64,000 nucleotides of DNA from Tardiphaga robiniae (GCF_013359755.1 NZ_JABMCJ010000067.1:62001-126000); one strand, 5' to 3'. Positions 18,177-28,204 are shown, counted from the stretch's first letter. Numbers and translations: made by a program. The notes: a model not told the origin generated them from the sequence alone.

Positions 18177-18827
18177 ATGACCGATCAGCCGCAGATCCAG
18201 CCAGTCGAAGTGAGCAGCCCGCGCAGCGATAAGAATGCGCGCCGCGGTCTGGGTCGCGATGCGACTGTGGCTGCGGCGTGCGGTCTGCTCGTGGCCTTCA
18301 TGGTCGGCGCGTCCTACGCCGCCGTGCCACTGTATAACTGGTTCTGCCGCGCCACCGGCTTCAACGGCACCACGATGGTGGCGAGTTCGGCACCCGCGAC
18401 GGGCCCGATCGCACGCAAGATCGCCGTCCGCTTCGACGCCAACGTGTCCGGCGGCCTGCCATGGAAATTCGTCCCGGAGCAGAGTGAGATCGAGGTCAAG
18501 ATCGGCGAGGTCGTGACTGTATTCTACACCGTGACCAACCAGTCCGCCCGCACCACCTCCGCACAGGCTGCCTATAATGTGGCGCCGCTGACGGTGGGTG
18601 CGTATTTCCAGAAGATCAATTGCTTCTGCTTCACTGACCAGACCCTGGCGCCCGGTGAGAAGCGCGAAATGCCCGTCGTATTCTATGTCGATCCTGCGCT
18701 GGCCGCGGATAGCGAGAATGACGGACTGAAGTCGATCACACTGTCCTACACGTTCTACCCCCTGCGCGATCCGGCGCCGAAGCCGCTAGCGGCGACGGAG
18801 ACTGACAAGCGCAAGGGTAACCTCTAA
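18177..18827 (+). CDS. ctaG: cytochrome c oxidase assembly protein CtaG/Cox11
   Basis: Delivers copper to the CuB site of subunit I. A 216-residue protein with one N-terminal helix (about residues 30-52, ending [13 protein letters not shown]) and a periplasmic immunoglobulin-like domain. The copper-binding CFCF motif is at C149-F152, preceded by QKIN. A third conserved Cys lies at C57. It sits between the small cox protein and ctaE, as in related genomes. Confidence 0.96.
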   Translation: MTDQPQIQPVEVSSPRSDKNARRGLGRDATVAAACGLLVAFMVGASYAAVPLYNWFCRATGFNGTTMVASSAPATGPIARKIAVRFDANVSGGLPWKFVPEQSEIEVKIGEVVTVFYTVTNQSARTTSAQAAYNVAPLTVGAYFQKINCFCFTDQTLAPGEKREMPVVFYVDPALAADSENDGLKSITLSYTFYPLRDPAPKPLAATETDKRKGNL

Positions 18828-18923
18828 GAGAAAGCTCTGAGAGAAATCCCGGAGCGTTCCGAGTTATAAAATTGAGAGAACTCGCACCGGCTTCAACCGG
18901 CGCAGCTGACGGAGAGAACCGCA

Positions 18924-19781
18924 ATGGCTACGGCGCAAGCTAAGCACCACGACTATCACCTCGTCGATCCCTCGCCGTGGCCGGCGGTAGGCTCGCTGTT
19001 CGCCTTCATCATGGCGGTCGGCGCTGTCAGCTGGATGCATCACATGTATGCGGCGGCGCCCATCGTGTTCGGCGTCGGCACTATCGGCGTGCTCTATGTG
19101 TTCGCAAGCTGGTGGACCGACGTGGTTCGCGAAGCCCAGTACAAGGGCGACCACACCCGCGTGGTGCAGATCAGCCATCGCTACGGCATGATCCTGTTCA
19201 TCGCCTCGGAAGTGATGTTCTTCGTCGCCTGGTTCTGGGCCTACTTCAATTCGTCGCTGTTCCCCGGCGATCCCGTGCACGCCACACGCGAGGCGCTGTT
19301 CGGTGGCGTCTGGCCGCCGAAGGGCATCCAGACTTTTGATCCCTGGCACCTGCCGCTGCTCAACACGCTGATCCTGTTGACCTCGGGCACCACCGTCACC
19401 TGGGCGCATCACGCCCTGCTGGAAGGCGATCGCAAGGCTGTGAAGTATGCGCTGATCCTCACTGTGTTGCTCGGCGCAGCCTTCTCCTGCGTGCAGGCGT
19501 TCGAATATGCCCACGCCGCTTTCGGCTTCAAGGGCAACATCTACGGTGCGACCTTCTTCATGGCGACCGGCTTCCACGGTTTCCACGTGCTGGTCGGCAC
19601 CATCTTCCTCTTGGTCTGTCTGTTCCGCGTCTATGCCGGTCACTTCACGCCGAAACAGCATCTCGGCTTCGAATTCGCCGCCTGGTACTGGCACTTCGTG
19701 GACGTGGTCTGGCTGTTCCTGTTCGTCACGATCTATGTCTGGGGCTATGGCGGCCCCATCGCCGGCGCGGCCGCGCACTGA
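18924..19781 (+). CDS. ctaE: cytochrome c oxidase subunit III
   Basis: A 285-residue, seven-helix subunit that stabilises the oxidase and its proton uptake path. Typical segments include MFFVAWFWAYFNSSLFP near residue 95, WAHHALLEGD near 155, and the C-terminal WYWHFVDVVWLFLF. GGAGAGAA lies just before the ATG. A strong intrinsic terminator follows at 19802. Confidence 0.97.
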   Translation: MATAQAKHHDYHLVDPSPWPAVGSLFAFIMAVGAVSWMHHMYAAAPIVFGVGTIGVLYVFASWWTDVVREAQYKGDHTRVVQISHRYGMILFIASEVMFFVAWFWAYFNSSLFPGDPVHATREALFGGVWPPKGIQTFDPWHLPLLNTLILLTSGTTVTWAHHALLEGDRKAVKYALILTVLLGAAFSCVQAFEYAHAAFGFKGNIYGATFFMATGFHGFHVLVGTIFLLVCLFRVYAGHFTPKQHLGFEFAAWYWHFVDVVWLFLFVTIYVWGYGGPIAGAAAH

Positions 19782-19801
19782 TCGCATTCGGGTGCTACAA
19801 G

Positions 19802-19828
19802 AGGGCGGCCGCAGGGCCGCCCTTTTTG
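19802..19828 (+). terminator. intrinsic terminator after ctaE
   Basis: AGGGCGGCC (19802-19810) pairs with GGCCGCCCT (19815-19823) around a GCAG loop, followed by TTTTTG. It would end much of the cox transcript; DUF983 and SURF1 then depend on read-through or their own promoter. Confidence 0.88.
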
Positions 19829-19861
19829 TTTGGCGCTTGCGCCGTGAAAGAATTCGACTCG

Positions 19862-20257
19862 ATGCCCGATCAAGCCGCTGTTCCCGTCACGCTTGGCCAG
19901 ACCGTCATTCGCGGCCTGACCTGCAAATGCCCGCGCTGCGGTGAGGGCAAGCTCTATGCGGGCTTCATCAATCTGGCGCCGCGCTGCGAGCGTTGCGAAC
20001 TGGACTATGCTTTCATCGACAGCGGCGATGGTCCGGCGATCTTCATCATCATGCTCGCCGGTGCCATCGTGGTCGGTTGCGCGCTGGTGGTGGAGCTCAA
20101 GTATCAGCCGCCATTCTGGCTGCATGCCGCATTGTGGCTGCCGCTGATTCTCGCGACCACGCTGCTGCCATTGCGCTCAATGAAGTCGCTGCTGATCGCC
20201 CTGCAATTCCACCACAAGGCCTCCGAAGGCCAACTCATCGATCGCACGCCGAAATGA
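19862..20257 (+). CDS. DUF983 family membrane protein
   Basis: A 131-residue protein with an N-terminal zinc-ribbon-like pair of CPRCGEG and CERCEL motifs, then two hydrophobic helices (about residues 58-80 and 84-104). DUF983 genes are regularly found between ctaE and SURF1 in alphaproteobacteria, implying a role in oxidase assembly that is not defined. I chose the ATG at 19862; a GTG at 19844 is an alternative. Its stop overlaps the SURF1 start as ATGA. Confidence 0.87.
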   Translation: MPDQAAVPVTLGQTVIRGLTCKCPRCGEGKLYAGFINLAPRCERCELDYAFIDSGDGPAIFIIMLAGAIVVGCALVVELKYQPPFWLHAALWLPLILATTLLPLRSMKSLLIALQFHHKASEGQLIDRTPK

Positions 20258-21009
20258 ACACAGTTGCAGCGCGCCGGCGCAGTATCACCGGTCTCGGCAT
20301 CGTCACGCTCATCATCGTCGGTGTGCTCCTCAGCCTCGGCTTCTGGCAGTTGCAGCGCCGTACCGAGAAACACGCGTTGATCGCCGCACTCACGGAGCGC
20401 CTTGCAGGTGCGCCCGGCGCATTGCCCGCGCCGGCCACATGGAGCGCGCTGACCCCGACGAAGGACGAATTCCGCCGCGTCAGCTTCTCGGCCACCTACA
20501 AACCCGTGCCGGACGGCATGGTTTACAGCTCCGGCTCCGGCGTGCGGCCCGATGTGCCCGGCCCGGTGACCTGGGCTTTCCTGCCGGCGCAGCTGGCATC
20601 CGGCGAGACTGTCGTGATCAATGCGGGCTTCGTGCAGAACACGATGCAGGATCGCGCCCAGCAGGACCGCGCCGTGCAGAAGCTCATCACCGGCACCCCC
20701 GTGACCCTGACCGGCTATCTGCGCTTTCCCGAAACCGCGGGCACGTTGACGCCCCATGACGACGTCAGCAAGCGCCTCTGGTTCAACCGCGACCAGCGCG
20801 CCATGGCGCAGGCGCTCGGCTGGGGTGCTGTGGCCCCGTTCTATGTCGATCTGGAAAGTCCCGTGCCGGCCAACGTCATCCCGAAGCCCGGTCCGCTCGA
20901 AATCCACCTCAAGGATGACCACATGCAATATGCCATCACATGGTTTGGCCTCGCGGCCGCCGTGGTGATTGCCTTCGGGGTCTGGATCAGGGGCCAGCGG
21001 CGGGCCTGA
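20254..21009 (+). CDS. SURF1-family oxidase assembly protein
   Basis: SURF1 inserts or stabilises heme a in oxidase subunit I. The 251-residue protein has one helix at each end (about residues 12-32 with LSLGFWQLQRR, and 230-247), with a periplasmic domain between them. The conserved GFWQLQRRTEK, VNAGFVQNT and NHLQYAITWFGLA-like (DDHMQYAITWFGLA) segments are present. The start overlaps the DUF983 stop by 4 bases, so the two are translationally coupled. Confidence 0.94.
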   Translation: MNTVAARRRSITGLGIVTLIIVGVLLSLGFWQLQRRTEKHALIAALTERLAGAPGALPAPATWSALTPTKDEFRRVSFSATYKPVPDGMVYSSGSGVRPDVPGPVTWAFLPAQLASGETVVINAGFVQNTMQDRAQQDRAVQKLITGTPVTLTGYLRFPETAGTLTPHDDVSKRLWFNRDQRAMAQALGWGAVAPFYVDLESPVPANVIPKPGPLEIHLKDDHMQYAITWFGLAAAVVIAFGVWIRGQRRA

Positions 21010-21136
21010 ACCCTGGCCAAAGTCGGTTTCCTCGCCCGGCGAAACCCATTATGGTGCCCTTCGATTTCACGCGGCGTGAAGTTTTAACCCCATTATTATC
21101 AAAGGCTTGGCGGTTTCCGCGCCTTTGGAGGACGCC

Positions 21137-22552
21137 TTGACGACCTATATCTCGACGCGGGGAGAGGCCCCGAAACTCGGTTTTTGCGATGTCATGCTGA
21201 CCGGGCTTGCCCGCGACGGCGGTCTCTACATTCCCGAGGTCTGGCCCCAGTTGTCAGCCGAGACCATCGCGTCGCTGTTCGGCCGGCCCTATTGGGAAGT
21301 CGCCGTCGAGGTGCTCCGGCCATTCGTGGCCGGCGAGATTTCCGACGAGGATCTCGGGCGCATGGCCAATGAGGCCTATGCCACCTTCCGCCATCCCGCC
21401 GTGGTGCCGCTCGACCAGACCGCGCCGAACCAGTTCGTGCTCGAGCTGTTTCATGGCCCGACGCTGGCGTTCAAGGACGTCGCCATGCAGCTCATCGCGC
21501 GGCTGATGGATCACGTCCTCGCCAAGCGCAATCAGCGCACCACCATCGTGGTCGCGACCTCGGGCGACACCGGCGGTGCCGCCGTCGATGCCTTTGCCGG
21601 CCGCGACAATGTCGATCTTGTCGTGCTGTTTCCGAACGGCCGTATTTCCGACGTGCAGCGTCGCATGATGACCACGACCGGCGCGTCGAACGTCCATGCG
21701 CTCGCCGTCGAGGGCCATTTCGACGATTGCCAGGCGATCGTGAAGGGTCTGTTCAATCATCACAAGTTTCGTGACGCCGTGTCGCTGTCGGGTGTGAACT
21801 CGATCAACTGGGCACGTATCGTTGCGCAGGTTGTTTACTACTTCACCTCGGCCGTCGCGGTCGGTGCGCCTGCACGCAGCGTTGATTTCACGGTACCTAC
21901 CGGCAATTTCGGCGACATCTTTGCCGGCTATGTGGCCAAGCGCATGGGTCTGCCGGTGCGCAAGCTGCGCGTCGCCGCCAACGTCAACGACATCCTCGAT
22001 CGCACGCTCAAGACCGGCATCTACGAGGTGCGTGAGGTTCACGCCTCGTCGTCGCCGTCGATGGACATTCAGGTGTCGTCGAATTTCGAGCGCCTGCTGT
22101 TTGAAGCCTCCGGCCGCGATGCTGCGCTGGTGCGCGGCTTGATGGATTCGCTCAAGCAGTCCGGTCGTTTCGTGCTGCCCGAGAAAGTGCTGACCGCGAT
22201 CCGTGCCGATTTCGAATCCGGCCGCGCCGATGAGGATGAGACATCGGCTGCCATTCGCGCGGCGTGGCGCGAAACCGGCGATCTGATCGATCCGCATACC
22301 GCCGTGGCATTGGCCGTCGCCGATCGCGACACCACCGAGATGCATGTGCCCAATGTCGTGCTGTCGACAGCGCATGCAGCGAAATTCCCCGATGCAGTCG
22401 AAGCCGCTTGCGGCGTCCGGCCGGCATTGCCGGTCTATCTGGAAGGGCTGATGACGAAGCCCGAGCATATTAAGGTCATGAAGAATGACCAAAGCGATAT
22501 TGAGCAGTTCGTGCTGTCGGTCAGCCGCGCTGCGAAGCAAGGAGTGTCCTGA
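21137..22552 (+). CDS. thrC: threonine synthase
   Basis: A PLP enzyme that converts O-phosphohomoserine to threonine. The PLP lysine is about K113 in HGPTLAFKDVAMQ, and the phosphate-binding GDTGGAA loop follows. At 471 residues it belongs to the longer, fungal/proteobacterial class. I chose TTG at 21137 because GGAGGA lies 4-5 bases upstream and the protein then starts (M)TTYISTRGEAPKLGFCDV, as in relatives; an in-frame TTG at 21107 is less likely. Its stop overlaps the start of the next gene by one base. Confidence 0.94.
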   Translation: MTTYISTRGEAPKLGFCDVMLTGLARDGGLYIPEVWPQLSAETIASLFGRPYWEVAVEVLRPFVAGEISDEDLGRMANEAYATFRHPAVVPLDQTAPNQFVLELFHGPTLAFKDVAMQLIARLMDHVLAKRNQRTTIVVATSGDTGGAAVDAFAGRDNVDLVVLFPNGRISDVQRRMMTTTGASNVHALAVEGHFDDCQAIVKGLFNHHKFRDAVSLSGVNSINWARIVAQVVYYFTSAVAVGAPARSVDFTVPTGNFGDIFAGYVAKRMGLPVRKLRVAANVNDILDRTLKTGIYEVREVHASSSPSMDIQVSSNFERLLFEASGRDAALVRGLMDSLKQSGRFVLPEKVLTAIRADFESGRADEDETSAAIRAAWRETGDLIDPHTAVALAVADRDTTEMHVPNVVLSTAHAAKFPDAVEAACGVRPALPVYLEGLMTKPEHIKVMKNDQSDIEQFVLSVSRAAKQGVS

Positions 22553-23841
22553 TGACTGTCGAAGTTACCAAACTGCCTTCGGGCCTGACGGTCATCACCG
22601 ATACCATGCCGCATCTGGAAACCGCCGCGCTCGGCGTCTGGACCGGCGTTGGTGGCCGCGATGAGAAGCCCAACGAGCACGGCATCTCGCATCTGCTCGA
22701 ACACATGGCGTTCAAGGGCACCAAGAAGCGTTCGTCGCGCGAGATCGTCGAGGAGATCGAGGCGGTCGGCGGCGATCTCAATGCCGCGACCTCGACCGAA
22801 ACCACAGCCTATTACGCCCGCGTGATGAAGGCCGATGTGCCGCTGGCGCTCGATGTGCTCTCGGACATTCTCGCCAATCCCACTTTCGTGCCGGACGAGC
22901 TGGAGCGCGAGAAGAGCGTGATCGTGCAGGAGATCGGTGCGGCACAGGACACGCCGGACGATGTCGTGTTCGAACATCTCAACGAGCTCTGCTATCCCGA
23001 CCAGCCGATGGGCCGTTCGCTTCTGGGCACCGCCAAGACGCTGAAAGGTTTCGACCGCGACATGCTGCAAAGCTACCTGTCCACGCATTATCGCGGGCCG
23101 GACATGGTGGTGGCTGCAGCCGGCGCCGTGAATCATCGCCAGGTCGTGCATGAAGCCGCCGATCGCTTTTCCAGCTTCGAAGGTACTGCCGCTCCGAAGC
23201 CGCAGCCGGCGATGTTCGGCAAGGGCGGTTCGCGTGTGGTCAATCGCGATCTCGAACAGGCGCATCTGACGCTGGCGCTGGAAGGTTTGCCGCAATCGGA
23301 CCTGTCGCTGTTCAGCCTGCAGGTCTTCACCAACATTCTCGGCGGCGGCATGTCCTCGCGGCTGTTCCAGGAAGTGCGCGAAAAGCGCGGCCTCTGCTAT
23401 TCGATCTACACCTTCCACGCGCCCTATACCGACACCGGCTTCTTCGGTCTCTATACCGGCACCGATCCTACCGATGCGCCGGAGATGATGGAAGTCATCG
23501 TCGATGTCATCAACGAGTCGGTGGAGACATTGACCGAAGCCGAAATCGCACGCGCCAAGGCGCAGATGAAGGCCGGTCTGCTGATGGCGCTGGAGAGCTG
23601 CAGCTCGCGTGCCGAACAGCTGGCGCGGCACATGCTGGCCTATGGCCGTCCGCTCACCGTGGAAGAGCTCGTCCAGCGCATCGATGATGTCAGCGTGGAA
23701 TCGACCCGCAATGTCGCCCGTGGCTTGCTGACGCGCAGCCGCCCGGCCGTGGCGGCGCTCGGCAGCGGCCGGGGGCTGGACACGGCAGTGGCTTTTGCGG
23801 AAGGATTGACCCGCGCCAAGGACAAGAGCCTGCTTCACTAG
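22552..23841 (+). CDS. M16 family zinc peptidase (processing-peptidase-like)
   Basis: A 429-residue inverzincin with the HxxEH motif at H47-LL-E50-H51 (HGISHLLEHMAFKGT), strongly resembling the beta subunit of mitochondrial processing peptidase. The second half is the non-catalytic M16 domain with the conserved GGGMSSRLFQEVREKRGLCY stretch near residue 263. It is likely cytoplasmic, as no signal peptide is visible. The start overlaps thrC by one base (TGATG), and a GNAT gene follows 34 bases later. This thrC-M16-GNAT order is common in relatives. Confidence 0.94.
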   Translation: MTVEVTKLPSGLTVITDTMPHLETAALGVWTGVGGRDEKPNEHGISHLLEHMAFKGTKKRSSREIVEEIEAVGGDLNAATSTETTAYYARVMKADVPLALDVLSDILANPTFVPDELEREKSVIVQEIGAAQDTPDDVVFEHLNELCYPDQPMGRSLLGTAKTLKGFDRDMLQSYLSTHYRGPDMVVAAAGAVNHRQVVHEAADRFSSFEGTAAPKPQPAMFGKGGSRVVNRDLEQAHLTLALEGLPQSDLSLFSLQVFTNILGGGMSSRLFQEVREKRGLCYSIYTFHAPYTDTGFFGLYTGTDPTDAPEMMEVIVDVINESVETLTEAEIARAKAQMKAGLLMALESCSSRAEQLARHMLAYGRPLTVEELVQRIDDVSVESTRNVARGLLTRSRPAVAALGSGRGLDTAVAFAEGLTRAKDKSLLH

Positions 23842-23875
23842 GCAGGTGAGGTCCGAGGCATCAGGGAGCGAGCCT

Positions 23876-24463
23876 ATGGCCCTGTTTCGTTTGCCATCGA
23901 GCATGCCGGCGGCGCTGGCGCCGCGCGGCTACGGCGTTGCATTGCGTGCACCCGTGATGAGCGATTTTCCGCAATGGGCCGATCTGCGTGAGCTGAGCCG
24001 GGGTTATCTCACGCCGTGGGAGCCGATCTGGCCGTCAGACGACCTGACGCGCTCCGGCTTTCGCCGCCGGCTGCGCCGCTATGCCGACGATGCGTCCGCC
24101 GATCGCGCCTATCCGTTTCTGGTGTTTCGCGAGTCCGATGGCACGCTGCTGGGCGGCGTGACGCTCGCCAATGTGCGCCGGGGCATCGTTCAGGCCGGCA
24201 CCATCGGCTATTGGGTCGGCCAGCCCTATACCGGGCAGGGCGTCATGACCGCGGCGCTGCGGGTGCTATTGCCGACGTTGTTTGGCGAGTTGAACCTGCA
24301 CCGCATCGAGGCGGCCTGCATTCCCAGCAACCTGCCGTCGGTGCGGGTGCTGGAGAAGTGTGGCTTCTCGCGCGAGGGACTGGCGCGGCGTTATCTCTGC
24401 ATCAATGGCATCTGGCAGGATCACCTGCTTTACGGCATGCTGCATGAGGACTTCCGCGGGTAG
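23876..24463 (+). CDS. GNAT-family N-acetyltransferase (RimJ-like)
   Basis: A 195-residue acetyltransferase of the RimJ/RimL type. The acetyl-CoA binding region appears as IGYWVGQPYTGQGVMTAALR, followed by LNLHRIEAACIPSNLPSVRVLEKCGFSREG, where the N-x-x-S/A-x-x-V-x-x-K-x-G-F pattern is characteristic. The substrate, probably a protein or peptide N-terminus, is not predictable. I chose the ATG at 23876 with GGGAG 8 bases upstream. It follows the M16 peptidase gene closely. Confidence 0.9.
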   Translation: MALFRLPSSMPAALAPRGYGVALRAPVMSDFPQWADLRELSRGYLTPWEPIWPSDDLTRSGFRRRLRRYADDASADRAYPFLVFRESDGTLLGGVTLANVRRGIVQAGTIGYWVGQPYTGQGVMTAALRVLLPTLFGELNLHRIEAACIPSNLPSVRVLEKCGFSREGLARRYLCINGIWQDHLLYGMLHEDFRG

Positions 24464-24630
24464 TCGTGCTGCAACGCGATGTCCGGATGTGGTGCAATGG
24501 CGCGCATCTGTCCTCTCTCAAGCGCCTTGTTTAAGTGCCTTGGGTTCGCCGCCATTGCGCTGTTATAAGGCCCTGCGCACGCCTTGGGCGGGGCTGCGCA
24601 AACGACTGAATTTCCGGGGATATCTTCATA

Positions 24631-25320
24631 ATGCGCAACATTCGTTCGATGCCGATCAGCGGCCGCACCGGCGCGCTCCGCGGCCTGCTGGTGATCACTG
24701 CAGCAAGCCTGACGCTGGCCGGTTGCGGCGGCGGCAGCATGTTCGGCGGCGGTTCGCCGAGCAGCAGCAGCGGCGGCGGCAGTCCGTCGATGACCGATCG
24801 CTTTACCCAGTTGTTCTCGGGCAAGTCCACCGAGGTCGGCGCGCCGCAGTCGCCGCAGACCGATGAGAACGATCTGACCTGCCCGAGCGTCAGCATCCGG
24901 CCGGGCGCCTCGACCTATGCGGTCGGCGCTGCGGGCAAGCCTGCGGTCGGCAACGATCTGGCTTTCCAGGCCACCATCACCCGGACAGCGCGCTCCTGCG
25001 ATCTCAATGGTGGTCAGATCTCGGTCAAGATCGGCATCCAGGGCCGCGTCATCGTCGGGCCGGCCGGCGCGCCAGCAGTGGTCGATGTGCCGCTGCGTGT
25101 CGCCGTGGTGCAGGAAGGTGTGACGCCGAAGACCATCGCCACCAAGGTGTTCCAGACCAATGTACAGATCGGCAGCGAGACCAGCGTGCCGTTCAGCCTG
25201 GTCGGCGAGGATCTCGTCTATCCGGTGCCGACGGGTACCGCAGGCGATTCCTACATCTTCTATATCGGCTTCGATCCGCAGGCCCTGAAATCGCAGGCAC
25301 CCGCACGCAAGCGGCGCTAA
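24631..25320 (+). CDS. unknown lipoprotein with Gly/Ser-rich linker
   Basis: A 229-residue protein. The signal peptide ends in a lipobox LTLAGC, so the Cys at about residue 32 should be lipidated; the next residues are not Asp, so outer-membrane sorting is possible. A linker of Gly and Ser runs to about residue 52, then a single beta-rich domain with two cysteines (CPSVSIRPGAS and RSCDLNGGQ). I do not recognise a named domain. It is convergent with the atp operon across a shared terminator. Relatives in this family of bacteria are annotated as hypothetical. Confidence 0.75.
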   Translation: MRNIRSMPISGRTGALRGLLVITAASLTLAGCGGGSMFGGGSPSSSSGGGSPSMTDRFTQLFSGKSTEVGAPQSPQTDENDLTCPSVSIRPGASTYAVGAAGKPAVGNDLAFQATITRTARSCDLNGGQISVKIGIQGRVIVGPAGAPAVVDVPLRVAVVQEGVTPKTIATKVFQTNVQIGSETSVPFSLVGEDLVYPVPTGTAGDSYIFYIGFDPQALKSQAPARKRR

Positions 25321-25338
25321 GGGGTTGTCCGAGCCAAC

Positions 25339-25375
25339 AAAAAAGCCGGCGCGATGATCTCGCGCCGGCTTTTTA
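25339..25375. terminator. bidirectional intrinsic terminator
   Basis: AAAAAGCCGGCGCGA (25340-25354) pairs perfectly with TCGCGCCGGCTTTTT (25360-25374) around TGATC. It has A/T tracts on both sides and serves the lipoprotein gene on the plus strand and atpF on the minus strand. Confidence 0.95.
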
Positions 25376-25391
25376 GTTTGAAGTCTTTCGC

Positions 25392-25880
25392 TTAGTTCAG
25401 CTTGGAGCGAACTTCGCCGATGCCCTTGGCGATCAGGTCGTCGGCCACCGAGCCCTTTACCGACTGCGACAGTACCGAGGCTGCGGCATTCACTGCGGCT
25501 TCGGCTGCGGCTGCGCGAACATCTGCGATAGCCTGGGCTTCCGCCATTGCGATCTTGCCTTCTGCGCTCTTGGTGCGGCGAGCGACAAAATCTTCCATCT
25601 TGGTCTTGGCTTCGGCGGCAATGCGCTCGGCCTCTTCCTTGGCGGACGTGATGATGTCCTGCGCTTCGCGCTCGGCCGCTGCATGACGCTTCTTGTAGTC
25701 TGCGAGCAGCGCGGCGGCTTCATCACGCAGGCGACGGGCGTCGTCGAGTTCCTGCTTGATACGGACGCTGCGGTGGTCGAGCGCCGTCAGGATGGTGCGG
25801 TGAATACCGAACCAGCCGAAAACCGCCATCAGAAGGACAAAAGCGACGGCGACCCAGAATTCAGCTTGAAGTCCGAACAT
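25392..25880 (-). CDS. atpF: ATP synthase F0 subunit b
   Basis: A 162-residue peripheral-stalk subunit: one N-terminal membrane helix (about residues 5-27, [22 protein letters not shown]) followed by a long charged, alanine-rich coiled coil. It is last in the F0 operon and 4 bases after the b' gene. Confidence 0.96.
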   Translation of the reverse strand: MFGLQAEFWVAVAFVLLMAVFGWFGIHRTILTALDHRSVRIKQELDDARRLRDEAAALLADYKKRHAAAEREAQDIITSAKEEAERIAAEAKTKMEDFVARRTKSAEGKIAMAEAQAIADVRAAAAEAAVNAAASVLSQSVKGSVADDLIAKGIGEVRSKLN

Positions 25881-25884
25881 CCGT

Positions 25885-26454
25885 TTATCCTTTCAGCGAC
25901 GCGTCGAGCGCGGCGTTGACGGCGCCTGCATCCGGGCTGATGCCCGTCAGACGTTCGACGATCGCCGAGGCCGTGTCCGCAGCAATGCTGCGCACATTGC
26001 CCATCGCCGTTGCGCGGGTGGTGGCGATGGTCTGCTCCGCTGCAGCAAGCTTGGTGGCAAGGCTCTCTTCGAGCTTCGCCTTGGCCTGCTCCTGTTCCGC
26101 ATTGAGCTTCTCACGAACTTCGGTCGCCATCGCCTGCGCCTTGGCGCGAGCATTGGCGAGTTCGGTTTCGTAAGCCTTCAATGCAGCGTCGGAATCGCCC
26201 TTGAGCTTGGCGGCTTCGTTCAGGTCCGTATCGAGAACCTGCTGACGGGCCGCAAGCACGCCGCCGACGCGGGGCAGCGCCAGACGCGACACGATCAGAT
26301 AGAGCAAGCCGAACGCGATCGCGAACGACACCAGCTGTGAAGCGAAGGTGTTGCTCTCGAACGGCGGAAACGACGCCTTGTGACCACCGTCTGCCGCAGT
26401 GTGCGCGGCAGTCCCGTGATCGGCGCCCTTGGATTTGCCCTGACCTTCAGCCAC
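25885..26454 (-). CDS. atpF': ATP synthase F0 subunit b'
   Basis: The second stalk subunit found in phototrophic and many other alphaproteobacteria, forming a b/b' heterodimer. It has a Lys/His-rich N-terminal extension, a membrane helix (about residues 37-57) and a coiled coil rich in Ala, Glu and Lys. I chose GTG at 26454 because AAGGAG lies 6 bases before it on the minus strand; the longer frame starting upstream has no such site. It is 189 residues long. Confidence 0.94.
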   Translation of the reverse strand: MAEGQGKSKGADHGTAAHTAADGGHKASFPPFESNTFASQLVSFAIAFGLLYLIVSRLALPRVGGVLAARQQVLDTDLNEAAKLKGDSDAALKAYETELANARAKAQAMATEVREKLNAEQEQAKAKLEESLATKLAAAEQTIATTRATAMGNVRSIAADTASAIVERLTGISPDAGAVNAALDASLKG

Positions 26455-26516
26455 AGCAGTCTCCTTATCGATCGGAAGCACTCCAGGACGGAGCGGCAAC
26501 CGGATCCGTTTTCAGC

Positions 26517-26744
26517 TTAGACGGCGAACAGCAGCAGCAGCGCGATCAGCAGCGAGAAGATGCCGAGCGCTTCGGTCACGGCGAAGCCGAAGATCAGGTT
26601 AGCGAACTGGCCCTGGGAAGCCGACGGGTTGCGGAGCGCACCGTTGAGGAACTGGCTGAAGATCATGCCGACGCCGATGCCAGCGCCACCCATGCCGAGA
26701 CAAGCAATGCCGGCGCCGATGTACTTCGCTGCGATGGGATCCAT
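26517..26744 (-). CDS. atpE: ATP synthase F0 subunit c
   Basis: A 75-residue hairpin of two helices forming the proton-driven ring. The essential carboxylate is E58 in [12 protein letters not shown], and the polar loop is RNPSASQGQ. The glycine-rich first helix is [18 protein letters not shown]. It lies between subunits a and b'. Confidence 0.97.
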   Translation of the reverse strand: MDPIAAKYIGAGIACLGMGGAGIGVGMIFSQFLNGALRNPSASQGQFANLIFGFAVTEALGIFSLLIALLLLFAV

Positions 26745-26817
26745 AGTAAAACTCCTTCTTGGGATAGGGGATTAAGACAGTTGAGGGGTGGAATTCCGCC
26801 AGAACACTAAAACGCGG

Positions 26818-27567
26818 TTAGTGGCCCGGATGAAGTGCGTCGTTGAGATAGATGCAGGTCAGGATCGTGAACACATAGGCCTGCAGGAAGGCGACCAGCA
26901 GCTCCAGCGCGGTCAGCGCCGTGGTCATGGCCAGCGGCAGCACCGAACCGAAAATGCCGAGTGCGCCGAGTGCGCTGAGCGAGGTCACGAAGCCGGCAAA
27001 AACCTTCAGTGTGATGTGGCCGGCCAGCATGTTGGCGAACAGACGGACCGAATGCGACACCGGGCGGGACAGGAACGAGATCACCTCGATCACCGTAACC
27101 AGCGGCAGGATGTAAATCGGAATACCGTGCGGCACGAACAGCTTGAAGAAGCCGAGACCGTTTTTGTAGAGGCCGTAGAGCAGCACGGTCAGGAACACCA
27201 TCAATGCCAGCGCGACGGCGACGATCAGATGGCTGGTGACGGTGAAGGTATAGGGGATGATGCCGATCAGATTCGCCGTCAGGATGAACATGAACAGCGA
27301 GAACACGAACGGGAAGAACTTCATCCCTTCTTCGCCGATGCTACTGCGCACCGTATTCGAGACGAATTCGAAGGACAGCTCGGCGACCGACTGGAAACGG
27401 CTCGGGATCAGCGCACGTCCGGCGCTGCCGCCGATCATCAGCAGCGACACGACGGCGACAGCGCCGAACATATAGGCCGATGAGTTGGTGAAGGCGATTT
27501 CCTGATTGCCGATATGGCCCAGGGTGAAGATCTTGTGGATCTCAAATTGATGGATCGGATCGGCCAT
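26818..27567 (-). CDS. atpB: ATP synthase F0 subunit a
   Basis: A 249-residue membrane subunit forming the proton half-channels. The essential stator arginine is in [14 protein letters not shown], near residue 175. The C-terminal helix runs [22 protein letters not shown] chose the ATG at 27567 ([11 protein letters not shown]), which is the family N-terminus; the frame is open for 20 codons upstream. Confidence 0.96.
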   Translation of the reverse strand: MADPIHQFEIHKIFTLGHIGNQEIAFTNSSAYMFGAVAVVSLLMIGGSAGRALIPSRFQSVAELSFEFVSNTVRSSIGEEGMKFFPFVFSLFMFILTANLIGIIPYTFTVTSHLIVAVALALMVFLTVLLYGLYKNGLGFFKLFVPHGIPIYILPLVTVIEVISFLSRPVSHSVRLFANMLAGHITLKVFAGFVTSLSALGALGIFGSVLPLAMTTALTALELLVAFLQAYVFTILTCIYLNDALHPGH

Positions 27568-27671
27568 CCACGTCGGTCTTTCAATTCGGCCGGAACGTCC
27601 GGCGTTTCCTTGCCGGACAGCCGGCACTCAAATGCTGCGCCAACGACGCGGAGGTCTTGGGCGCGAATTTC

Positions 27672-28049
27672 TTATTCCGCTTTTTTTCCGACCCCAGCCG
27701 AGCGCATCACGTTCATCACGCCGGCGACGAAGCCGAGCAGCATGAGAACGATCAGCCCCCACGGCGATGTCGACAGCAAACGATCGAAGCCCCAGCCCAG
27801 AATCGTTCCGACGACGACGCCCGCGACCAGTTCCGAAGAAAGACGGAGACCCACCGCCATGGCCGATGCCCTGGACTGCGCGTTTCCGCTTCCAGTTTCG
27901 GATTGGTCAGTCTGAAGTTTGCGCTCATCCTGAAGTTTGGACAGACGCTGATTCAGACTTCCGAGCCTTGCGGAAAGCGCAGCCTCATCGGGAGACGATT
28001 TGCCATCGTTTCTGCGTTCACTGTCATCGTCCCGTGTGCCGTTCGTCAT
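27672..28049 (-). CDS. atpI: ATP synthase protein I (AtpI)
   Basis: A 125-residue protein with a charged N-terminal half (residues 1-60) and two hydrophobic helices (about 66-88 and 95-116), matching AtpI/AtpZ-type proteins that assist c-ring assembly or magnesium supply. It leads the F0 operon, 104 bases before atpB, as in relatives where F1 genes lie elsewhere. Confidence 0.9.
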   Translation of the reverse strand: MTNGTRDDDSERRNDGKSSPDEAALSARLGSLNQRLSKLQDERKLQTDQSETGSGNAQSRASAMAVGLRLSSELVAGVVVGTILGWGFDRLLSTSPWGLIVLMLLGFVAGVMNVMRSAGVGKKAE

Positions 28050-28204
28050 GCTTGCGACACTCGAAATAACGCTGCAAATGCTGGAAATAACGCCCCATCA
28101 CCCTTCAAAGCCGGGCGGACCATACTTAGCGCATCTTGCCAAGTCAAGATTCGCTGATCGCCCGTTAGTGCTTTGATTCATTTGATTTTATTGACGAAAT
28201 TCGA

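Noticed and set aside
21254-22540. 428-codon minus-strand frame antisense to thrC
   Set aside because: thrC has clear catalytic motifs; the antisense product resembles no protein.
22435-23904. 489-codon minus-strand frame antisense to the M16 peptidase
   Set aside because: The M16 gene is certain; the opposite frame is a codon-bias shadow.
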